A DNA stretch of 41,835 nt, taken from positions 1 through 41,835 of the forward strand of contig DHMZ01000006.1 in the NCBI GenBank assembly GCA_002406055.1, read 5' to 3'. Position 1 is the first letter of the stretch; each line of letters begins with the position of its first letter. Below, piece by piece: positions 32,986-40,154 of the stretch. The position numbers and the translations under genes are program-made. This DNA comes from Spirochaetales bacterium UBA4629 (GTDB lineage: Bacteria > Spirochaetota > Spirochaetia > Sphaerochaetales > Sphaerochaetaceae). Under the pieces are notes generated by a model. It saw nothing but the letters and a program-made list of their open reading frames with translations. It had not been told where the DNA came from and did no database searches.

Positions 32986-34590
32986 ATGAAAAAAACAATC
33001 ACAATTCTTTTAGTGGTTCTTTTTCTCGTAGCTCAGAGCCTCGCTGCTTGTACTATTTTTGCAATCGGTAAAAATGCAACAGCTGATGGATCTACAATGA
33101 GTACACATTCTTGTGACTCAACATCCGATGACCTCAGAGTTTGGCTTATTCCAAGTATGGAAGCAGGTACTGAGCGTGATATCGTACTTAACGGTAGAGA
33201 AGGTGCTGATTATTCACAGTTCCCAGAAGTTAAGGACTATGGCGAAGGTGGAATGGTTCTTGGAACATATACACCAGAAAAAGCTACAAACAGATATATT
33301 CATGCTATGTATTCATTCATGAATGACAAGGGTCTTGCAATGGGTGAAAGCACATGTTCATATGATAGAAATAGTGATCAGGGTAAGCTTGTTAAGGCAG
33401 CATTTGCAGGAAAAGAAGGTATTGTTGACTGCTACATGCTTCAGGATTTAGCTCTTGAGAACTGTTCAACAGCTAGAGAAGCTGTAGAGTTCATGGGCAA
33501 GATCGTTGAAGAATATGGTTGGAATGGTTCTGCTGAATGTATCGATATCTGTGACGGAAATGAAGCATGGGTATTCGAGGTTTATGGCGGAAATATCTGG
33601 GTTGCAGCAAGAGTTCCAGATGACTCTATCTTCGTTGCTGCTAACAGAGCAAGAATCAATTTCTTTGTCGAAAACGACCCAGATAACTATCAGTATGCAA
33701 CAGGAATCAAGGAATTCGCTATTGAGAATGGACTTTGGGATGGACAGAGCGATTTCATTCCTTGCTTCACATTTGCTCCATATCCATATAGACCATATTC
33801 TACAAGAAGAGAATGGGTTGCTATGATGACTCTCAATCCAACTCTCAACCTTGATCCAGAAGAAAAAGATACAGACCGCAACTGGCCATGCTTTGTTAAG
33901 CCTTTAAACCCAGTTTCTGTTCAGGATATCTTCGATCTCTATGGTAACTACTATCAGGGAACAGAGTATGATGTTACAAAGTCAATTTGGGGTGGCCAGT
34001 TCGGAGATCCATTAAACCCAGCTCAGGACTTCACTCAGAGAGCTATTAACAGCTACAGATGTACATATCTCCAGATTGCTAACGTTAAGTCTTGGCTTCC
34101 AGAAGAAGCAAGATGTCTCGTTTGGTTTGGATGGGGTGCTCAGAGTGTTACATACCTCACACCATTATTTGGTTCACAGCTTTCTCTTCCAGAACACTTT
34201 GGTCGTGGTGTAAGAAGTGAATATGATGAAAATTCTGGTTGGTGGAACAATCTTCTTGTCCAGCAGCTTGCTAGAATCAACTACACAGCAGCTATCGAAG
34301 ATGTTAAGGCAGCAAGAGACGAAAAGATGACAGATCAGTTTGATGTTACATTTGCTATCCAGAACCAGGCTGCAAAGATGATTAAGAATGGTGATAAGGA
34401 AGGTGCTATTGAACTTCTTACAGACTATTCAACACAGCAGGCTAATATGTGGTTCGACACATATTCAGATCTTGCTAAGACACTTCTCTCTAACTACATG
34501 TTAGGTGCAGATCATGGAAAAACTTGGGGACTCCAGTACACAGATTTCTGGAATGATCTATCTAAGTCAGAATGGGGACAGTACAAATAA
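32986..34590 (+). CDS. Exported C69-family dipeptidase, copy 2
   Basis: 534 aa, a clear paralog of copies 1 and 3. The signal peptide ends at LAA/C22, followed by CTIFAIGKNATADGSTMSTHSCDS. C22 is the expected N-terminal nucleophile, but LAAC also fits a lipobox. The blocks NDKGLAMGESTC, DCYMLQDLALENCSTAREAV and LPEEARCLVWFGWGAQSVTY are kept. The strongest ribosome site of the three copies (AAAGGAGAAGG) precedes it. The gene is 12 bp upstream of copy 3 and probably cotranscribed with it. Confidence 0.88.
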   Translation: MKKTITILLVVLFLVAQSLAACTIFAIGKNATADGSTMSTHSCDSTSDDLRVWLIPSMEAGTERDIVLNGREGADYSQFPEVKDYGEGGMVLGTYTPEKATNRYIHAMYSFMNDKGLAMGESTCSYDRNSDQGKLVKAAFAGKEGIVDCYMLQDLALENCSTAREAVEFMGKIVEEYGWNGSAECIDICDGNEAWVFEVYGGNIWVAARVPDDSIFVAANRARINFFVENDPDNYQYATGIKEFAIENGLWDGQSDFIPCFTFAPYPYRPYSTRREWVAMMTLNPTLNLDPEEKDTDRNWPCFVKPLNPVSVQDIFDLYGNYYQGTEYDVTKSIWGGQFGDPLNPAQDFTQRAINSYRCTYLQIANVKSWLPEEARCLVWFGWGAQSVTYLTPLFGSQLSLPEHFGRGVRSEYDENSGWWNNLLVQQLARINYTAAIEDVKAARDEKMTDQFDVTFAIQNQAAKMIKNGDKEGAIELLTDYSTQQANMWFDTYSDLAKTLLSNYMLGADHGKTWGLQYTDFWNDLSKSEWGQYK

Positions 34591-34602
34591 GGATTAGTCG
34601 AA

Positions 34603-36249
34603 ATGAAGAAAACAATTAAAACTTTAGCAGTTTTATTAGTAGTACTTCTTGTTGCTATTAATAGTGTAGCTGCTTGTACAATTTTTGCTGTAGGAAGATT
34701 GGCTAGTGCTGATGGTTCTACAATGATTAGCCACACATGTGACTCAAACAGTGATGATGTTAGAATTTGGCTCATACCAAGCATGGAAGAGGGCAGTGAA
34801 AGAGATGTAGTTCTTTCTGGACGTAAGGGTGCTGATTATTCACAGTTCCCAGAAGTTAAGGATTACGGTGTAAACGGCATGGTCCTTTCTTCTTATGTTA
34901 ATGAGAAGGCTACTAACCAGTACATTCATGGTATGTATTCATTCATGAATGATAAGGGTTTAGCTATGGGCGAAAGCACATGTAGTAGAGTCCGTTCTGG
35001 TGCACAGGCTGATCTATTAAAGGCTTTCTATGGTCAGACAGAAGGTATCTGGGACTGCTATATGCTCCAGGATGCTGCTCTTGAAAACTGCTCAACAGCT
35101 AGTGAAGCTGTAGATTTCATGGGAAAGAAGGTTGAAGAAGAAGGTTGGTCTGGTGCTGCTGAATGTATCAACATTACAGATGGTACAGATACATGGATCT
35201 TCGAAGTCTATGGTGGAAATGTTTGGGTTGCAATGCGTGTTCCAGAGAATGCTGTATTCGTAGCTGCAAACAGAGCAAGAATTGACTATCTTGTTGAAAA
35301 CGATCCAAGTGTTTGCCGTTACAGCAAGAATATCAAAGAAGTTGCTTTAGCTAATGGTCTTTGGGATGGAGTCAGCGAATTCCAGCCAAATAATGTATTT
35401 GCTCCAAACAAGGAAGACAACATGGGTTGTACACTTCGTGAATGGAGAGCAATTACTCTTCTCAATCCAGAAGAATATAGCTCCCTCGATCCATTTGGCG
35501 ATCCAGATGAATATCCACTCTTTGTTGTTCCATCTTCTCCTGTAAGTGTTGATACTATCCACAAGCTTTCTTCTGATTACTATCAGGGAACAGAGTTCGA
35601 CCTTTCTAGAAGTGTTGATTCTGGCGACTTTGGTAACCCACTTAGCAACTACAACAACTCTCTTAAGAAAGCAACAAAAGAAGGTGTTGCAAGACCTATT
35701 AACATGTTCAGATGTACTTACATCCAGATTGCTAACGTAAAAGCATGGCTTCCAGAAGAAGCAAGATGTCTCGTTTGGCTTGGATGGGGTGCTCCAAGCA
35801 CAACATATCTCACACCAGTATTTGCTTCACAGCTCTCACTTCCTGAATTCTTCGGTCGTGGTGTCAGAGGCGAATTCGATGAGAATTCTGGTTTCTGGAA
35901 TACTGTTCTTGTTCAGCAGCTTGCTACTATTAATTACAATTCAGCAATTGAAGATATTAAGGCAGCACGTGACGAAAAGATGGCTAAGATTTATAAGAGC
36001 ACAGCTATTGCTCAGGAAGTTGCTTCTTCAATGATTGAAGTTGGACAGAAAGATAAGGCTGTTAAGTATCTTACAACTTATGCTAGTGAAGTTGCTAACT
36101 CTTGGTTCGATACATACAAGGAACTTGGTAACCTCCTCAAGGCTAAGTATATGTTTGGTAACGTTAGCATGAAGGTTCCTGCTCGCTCTGATTGGTGGAA
36201 GAATATCGTTTTTGATAGCATTTCTAATAACATGAAGCCAGAAAATTAA
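34603..36249 (+). CDS. Exported C69-family dipeptidase, copy 3
   Basis: 548 aa. The signal peptide ends at VAA/C25, followed by CTIFAVGRLASADGSTMISHTCDS; C25 is the expected nucleophile. It is more similar to copy 2 around the N-terminus and substrate-binding blocks (NDKGLAMGESTC shared exactly), with a 14-residue longer central loop near DYNNSLKK-type sequence (about 348-365). Its weak ribosome site (AAGGA, ten bases from the ATG) and closeness to copy 2 suggest coupled translation. A second lipoprotein gene follows after 16 bp, repeating the peptidase-lipoprotein order seen with copy 1. Confidence 0.88.
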   Translation: MKKTIKTLAVLLVVLLVAINSVAACTIFAVGRLASADGSTMISHTCDSNSDDVRIWLIPSMEEGSERDVVLSGRKGADYSQFPEVKDYGVNGMVLSSYVNEKATNQYIHGMYSFMNDKGLAMGESTCSRVRSGAQADLLKAFYGQTEGIWDCYMLQDAALENCSTASEAVDFMGKKVEEEGWSGAAECINITDGTDTWIFEVYGGNVWVAMRVPENAVFVAANRARIDYLVENDPSVCRYSKNIKEVALANGLWDGVSEFQPNNVFAPNKEDNMGCTLREWRAITLLNPEEYSSLDPFGDPDEYPLFVVPSSPVSVDTIHKLSSDYYQGTEFDLSRSVDSGDFGNPLSNYNNSLKKATKEGVARPINMFRCTYIQIANVKAWLPEEARCLVWLGWGAPSTTYLTPVFASQLSLPEFFGRGVRGEFDENSGFWNTVLVQQLATINYNSAIEDIKAARDEKMAKIYKSTAIAQEVASSMIEVGQKDKAVKYLTTYASEVANSWFDTYKELGNLLKAKYMFGNVSMKVPARSDWWKNIVFDSISNNMKPEN

Positions 36250-36265
36250 TAGAACGGAGTAAAAT

Positions 36266-36631
36266 ATGAGAAAAACAAAAATTATTGCACTTTTGATTGC
36301 AACACTTATGATTGTTTCTCTATTAGGCTGTTCAACTGTTAAGAATATGGGCGAAAGTTTCCAGAGTGAAAGAGATTATAGCTTAGTTGGCTATGATTAT
36401 CGTTTCATCCTCGATGGCAACACAGTTACTTTTAAGTATATTGATGTTGTTTCTGATTCAGAAATTGAGCTTATTGGTACAACACTTGTATCTTTAAATT
36501 CTCAATTCAAGAGTTTTGATAATCCAAAGGCTGGAACAATCACTCTAAGCGCTAAGAGAAATCTTACACTTGATGAGTTTAATAGTTTTGTAGATCAGGC
36601 TGAAGCTTTGATTTATGACACAATTTATTAA
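36266..36631 (+). CDS. Small lipoprotein, copy 2
   Basis: 121 aa with lipobox SLLGC (Cys at 22). It has the same length as copy 1 and shares YSLVGYDYRFILDGN, an SD-E--LIG-TL block and the ALIYDTIY end. The function is unknown and no family is recognised. Its position after C69 copy 3 mirrors copy 1, so the peptidase-lipoprotein unit seems to have been duplicated. ACGGAG is its ribosome site. A hairpin follows 8 bp after the stop. Confidence 0.75.
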   Translation: MRKTKIIALLIATLMIVSLLGCSTVKNMGESFQSERDYSLVGYDYRFILDGNTVTFKYIDVVSDSEIELIGTTLVSLNSQFKSFDNPKAGTITLSAKRNLTLDEFNSFVDQAEALIYDTIY

Positions 36632-36639
36632 TTGAATAG

Positions 36640-36672
36640 ACTGGAGAGTGGGTAGTCATTCTCCAGTTTACT
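36640..36672 (+). terminator. Hairpin after lipoprotein 2, probable weak terminator
   Basis: Perfect 8-bp stem ACTGGAGA/TCTCCAGT (36640-36647/36660-36667) with a 12-base loop, then TTACTT. The tail is short, so read-through into the PgsBCW block is possible. Confidence 0.55.
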
Positions 36673-36785
36673 TAGACTTAATATTTTTACGATTTCTTTA
36701 CAATCTTTAATCATCTATTGCTTTTACTTATTCTTCTTTTGGGTCTATTATTGAATCTACAAGCTAGGAGGAAATAAGAAGGGTA

Positions 36786-37409
36786 ATGAGAAAGGTTTAT
36801 GTAAAAAAACTCGGTATCTTTGTTTTAGTCGTTTTTTTGGCTTTTCTGTTTCCTCTGTCTCTTTCTGCGAAGGTTCAAGGTTCTCCGCTAAAGAGTTACG
36901 AGGGTCCTTTCTTACTAACTAGTGGTGGTCAGGGACCGGGAAGTAAGATGCTGAGGCTGCTTCTTGTTAACTCCGGAAACTTTAAACTTGGAACTGATTT
37001 CTATTTGGAGGATGAGCCAAGTCCTAGACTAGAAGAGTTAAAGAGCGGTAAATACAAAACACTTGTTATCGTAATAGGTGTTACAGATAAAGGTCTTGGA
37101 GCAAGTGGTATTACACTTCGTGACGAACTGAATAACTTAAAAGAATTAGTAGATATTGCTTCTAGTATGGATATTCCAATTATTGCTATCTATCTAGAAA
37201 ACTATCGTAATCAAATTGATGAGCTATATACCTCAACAGATATGGTTATAGATTTAGTTTGTCCATATGCCCAGTGGCTTATATGCAAAAAAGATATCAG
37301 CTCCCGTGGTAGATTTATATCAATTGCTAATGAGAACAAAATTCCACTATCAAAGGTAGATTCGGTACAAGAACTTGTAAAAGTATGGCCTAGTATTTTT
37401 CCTTTATAG
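36786..37409 (+). CDS. Secreted DUF6305-like protein, copy 2
   Basis: 207 aa, paralog of the protein at 27320. The signal peptide spans residues about 8-28. FLLTSGGQGPGSKMLRLLL, VTDKGLGASGI and VCPYAQWLI are retained, with lower identity elsewhere. The ribosome site is unclear: AGGAGG lies 14 bases from the ATG and AAGGG only two bases. It is placed 2 bp before pgsB, so it is part of the poly-gamma-glutamate operon. It may be the extracytoplasmic component that replaces PgsA here, or a polymer-binding protein. AT-rich codons contrast with copy 1 and suggest lower expression. Confidence 0.65.
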   Translation: MRKVYVKKLGIFVLVVFLAFLFPLSLSAKVQGSPLKSYEGPFLLTSGGQGPGSKMLRLLLVNSGNFKLGTDFYLEDEPSPRLEELKSGKYKTLVIVIGVTDKGLGASGITLRDELNNLKELVDIASSMDIPIIAIYLENYRNQIDELYTSTDMVIDLVCPYAQWLICKKDISSRGRFISIANENKIPLSKVDSVQELVKVWPSIFPL

Positions 37410-37411
37410 TT

Positions 37412-38503
37412 ATGATAGTTTCATTTATTCTCTTTTTTATCCTTTTATTCCTGGGTTTCTGGGAAGCTTATAGTCATAAAAAAAGAGTAGAAAAAATTAA
37501 AATTCGTATTTTAGTTAATGGCACAAGAGGAAAGACTACCGTCAGCAGAGTTTTAGTTGCTGCTCTAAATAGGGCAGGTATTAAGACAATGGGGAGAACA
37601 ACAGGTAGTGAAGCCGTTATTATTACTCCTTCTTTAGAAACAGAAAAAATTGTTAGAAAAAGAAAAGCAAATATCCTAGAGATGAAAGACTTCTTTCGTC
37701 GAGCAGCGAAAGAGGAGTGTGAGTGTGTTGTCGTTGAGTGTATGGCACTCTTTCCAGAAAACCAACTCACTATGGCTACATCTTTAGTTAAGCCAACTAT
37801 TGTTGTTATCACAAATTCATACATTGACCATATAGCGGAGATGGGAAGAAAGAGAGAAGACACAGTCTATGCGCTCTCTCTATCTGTTCCTAAAAACGCT
37901 TCTTTATATACGCTTGAATCGGACTATGATTCTCTTCCAAATAAGGTTATTCATCCAAAAGAAGTCTATTCTCTTCCTCAAACCTCTTTCCCTTTGCATA
38001 AAGATTCTTGGCGAATAAGCAAAGCACTTTTAAATGATTTAGGCTTAAGCGATGAGCTTATTATCTCGTCTTTATCTACTATCATTCCAGATGTAGGAAT
38101 GATGGACAGAATAGTCTCTTCTTCTGGTTCGATTTTCTATCCATATTTCAGTGTCAACGATGAAGAATGCATGGAAAGAAATCTCCGTGAAATAAGAGAA
38201 AGGGAAGGAGATAAAAAAATTGCTATCATCTTCAACAATAGAGAAGACAGAGAATATAGGATTGAACTTATGAGAGATATTCTCAAGAAAGACAACACTA
38301 TTGCTGACTCTATTTATGTAATTGGAGATTATCCAAGGATAGTAGTTAGAGCACTAAGAAAATATATTTCTATTGAGGCAATCGATATTAACGCTATGTA
38401 TAAAAAAATTGAAGAAGAAAAGGATATGGTATTTGTAGGACTAGGTAATATTAAGGGGAGCGGAGAAGAACTCATTGCACTCTTTACAGGGGAGGAAAAG
38501 TAA
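37412..38503 (+). CDS. pgsB: Poly-gamma-glutamate synthase PgsB/CapB-like ligase
   Basis: 363 aa. An N-terminal membrane anchor (about 1-18) is followed by a Mur-ligase-like ATP-binding domain with P-loop NGTRGKTT (36-43), VVVECMALFPE (about 109-119) and VITNSYIDHIAEMG (about 134-147), the hallmark blocks of PgsB/CapB. It activates the gamma-carboxyl of glutamate by phosphorylation and extends a gamma-linked chain at the inner face of the membrane, with PgsC. Length is close to B. subtilis PgsB (393 aa). There is no own ribosome site: its ATG is 2 bp after the previous stop, implying coupling to the DUF6305-like gene. Confidence 0.9.
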   Translation: MIVSFILFFILLFLGFWEAYSHKKRVEKIKIRILVNGTRGKTTVSRVLVAALNRAGIKTMGRTTGSEAVIITPSLETEKIVRKRKANILEMKDFFRRAAKEECECVVVECMALFPENQLTMATSLVKPTIVVITNSYIDHIAEMGRKREDTVYALSLSVPKNASLYTLESDYDSLPNKVIHPKEVYSLPQTSFPLHKDSWRISKALLNDLGLSDELIISSLSTIIPDVGMMDRIVSSSGSIFYPYFSVNDEECMERNLREIREREGDKKIAIIFNNREDREYRIELMRDILKKDNTIADSIYVIGDYPRIVVRALRKYISIEAIDINAMYKKIEEEKDMVFVGLGNIKGSGEELIALFTGEEK

Positions 38504-38931
38504 TGCTTTATTCATCTGTTGCTTTAAGTATTATCTTAAGCTTTATTAGTACTGAGTTTGTTGGTGTACTTACTGGCGGTATGATAAGCGCCGGTTATTT
38601 AGCTTATTATTTCAATTCACCAACTAGAATTATTTCAACTCTTTTTGTTGCTATTCTTATTACTTTGGCAATAAAAGCGTTAAAGAACTTCTTGATCCTT
38701 TATGGACGAAGGCGCTTTATGCTCTCTGTTTTATTATCGATATTCTTTGTCTATATATTTCAAAAAATGTATTTCTATCTCTCAGCATTTGATGTTGATT
38801 TGAGAATAATTGGATATATAATTCCTGGCTTAATTGCCAACGATATGGAGAAACAAGGAATAGTAAAGACTATTCTTTCTTTACTAGCTATTAGTTCGAT
38901 TATTTATTTATTGACGCTATTTATAAAATGA
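38503..38931 (+). CDS. pgsC: Poly-gamma-glutamate biosynthesis membrane protein PgsC/CapC
   Basis: 142 aa with four to five membrane segments. The N-terminal ALSIILSFISTEFVGVLTGGMISAGYLAYY and the central GRRRFMLSVLLSI are typical of PgsC/CapC, and the length matches (about 149 aa). It forms the membrane core with PgsB. TAATG overlaps the pgsB stop, with GGGGAGGAAA as ribosome site, and the gene overlaps pgsW by 4 bp (ATGA). No PgsA/CapA metallophosphatase-like gene or PgsE is present. Confidence 0.88.
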   Translation: MLYSSVALSIILSFISTEFVGVLTGGMISAGYLAYYFNSPTRIISTLFVAILITLAIKALKNFLILYGRRRFMLSVLLSIFFVYIFQKMYFYLSAFDVDLRIIGYIIPGLIANDMEKQGIVKTILSLLAISSIIYLLTLFIK

Positions 38932-40055
38932 AAAAAAGACTTTTTATTAGACCTACATTTGCTATTCTTTTAGTTGTTATTGCTCTTTTGGGCGTATTAG
39001 TAGTCGTTTTATCGGCGACAAAAAATGCCGATGATTTTGACAAAGAGCAGAAAGATGCTGTTCTTTTAATGGAAGAAGCTGAAAAGTATTTAAAAGAAGA
39101 AATTCTCTCTCGTGGCATTGAGATTGAAGAAGAAGATTTAAATAAGACAGCGCTCCTTGGACCTGAGTTTACAGAACTAACATCAACTCCAGGTGAAGTA
39201 GGGGCAAAGAGAAGCGTTCTTAACCCATATTTTGCTGCAGCAATGATTAGATACTTTAGAGAAGCTGGCTTAAAGCGTGGTGATAAAATTGCCATAAGCA
39301 CATCAGGTTCATTTCCTGGTTTTGTCATTGCAACTCTCATAGCTAGCAAGGTATATGGGCTTGATGTCTATTTAACAGCTAGCGTTGGTGCCTCAATGCA
39401 TGGTGCAACACGTGTTGAATACAATATTTTCGATATCATCAAAGCTCTAAGAGATGGAGGCTTTGCCTCTTATCATCTTGTTGGCGTTTCATGTGGTAGT
39501 AAAAATGATCAGGGTGGCAGTGTTCTCGAAGGAATTCTCTATGAAGGAACGCCAGAGCTATCATATGTGCTTTGCAAAGAAGCATCCCTTTGGAGTGGCG
39601 CAGAGATTATTCACTACGAAAACTTAACTGACAGTATTCGCCGACACTTAGAGCTTTTGGGAGAAGATGTGAAGATGTTTATCAACATCGGAGGAGCTTC
39701 TGTTAATAGTGGAACCTCTGCATATACATTAGACTTCCCTCAAGGTCTTGTTCTCGATCCTCCAAAAATCCCTGAGGGAGATAATATAGGTCTAAACTAC
39801 GAATATGCTAAGAGAGGTATCCCAGTACTAAATCTCTTAAATGTTAAGAAATTGTGCCAAGATAACTCTATTAGTTTTGACCCATTCCCTCTACCAAAGG
39901 CTGAAGACTATGCTTCATATACTCAACCTGTCTATTCGAAGACTTTAATTGCAGTATTTCTATCTTTGTTCTTTATTACGCTAATAATTGCCGTTGTAGA
40001 CTCAAAGGTAGAGATAAAGGAGGGTAAGAAGGACGAAAGAAAAGAGAGAAGATAG
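38928..40055 (+). CDS. pgsW: Poly-gamma-glutamate system protein PgsW-like
   Basis: 375 aa. Membrane segments lie at both ends (about residues 11-30 and 342-360) with a large domain between that should face outside. That domain has a conserved STSGSFPGFVIATLIASKVYG block (about 124-144), SVGASMHGATR (about 152-162) and FINIGGASVNSGTSAY (about 250-265). I match it to the poly-gamma-glutamate system protein family, found with PgsB and PgsC in genomes without PgsA. Its biochemical role is unknown. Ser/Gly-rich loops suggest ligand or polymer binding. It is last gene of the block; the ygeW operator begins 15 bp after its stop. Confidence 0.8.
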   Translation: MKKRLFIRPTFAILLVVIALLGVLVVVLSATKNADDFDKEQKDAVLLMEEAEKYLKEEILSRGIEIEEEDLNKTALLGPEFTELTSTPGEVGAKRSVLNPYFAAAMIRYFREAGLKRGDKIAISTSGSFPGFVIATLIASKVYGLDVYLTASVGASMHGATRVEYNIFDIIKALRDGGFASYHLVGVSCGSKNDQGGSVLEGILYEGTPELSYVLCKEASLWSGAEIIHYENLTDSIRRHLELLGEDVKMFINIGGASVNSGTSAYTLDFPQGLVLDPPKIPEGDNIGLNYEYAKRGIPVLNLLNVKKLCQDNSISFDPFPLPKAEDYASYTQPVYSKTLIAVFLSLFFITLIIAVVDSKVEIKEGKKDERKERR

Positions 40056-40069
40056 CAATTGTAACTATT

Positions 40070-40089
40070 TGCAACAAAATGCAACAATT
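40070..40089 (+). promoter_or_regulatory. Direct-repeat operator upstream of ygeW (shared with ygfK)
   Basis: TGCAACAAAATGCAACAATT: two TGCAACA copies 10 bases apart, 4 bp before the -35 box of ygeW. 19 of 20 bases match the element on the opposite strand at 14011-14030 before ygfK. A probable activator site of the purine genes. Confidence 0.65.
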
Positions 40090-40093
40090 TTTC

Positions 40094-40122
40094 TTGCGTC
40101 CTTCTATCTTTAATGATAGATT
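40094..40122 (+). promoter_or_regulatory. Promoter of ygeW
   Basis: TTGCGT (40094-40099), exactly 17 bases, TAGATT (40117-40122). GGAGGG precedes the ATG at 40155. Confidence 0.55.
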
Positions 40123-40154
40123 GTTTGTGAACCCAAATAAATGGAGGGCCAAAA

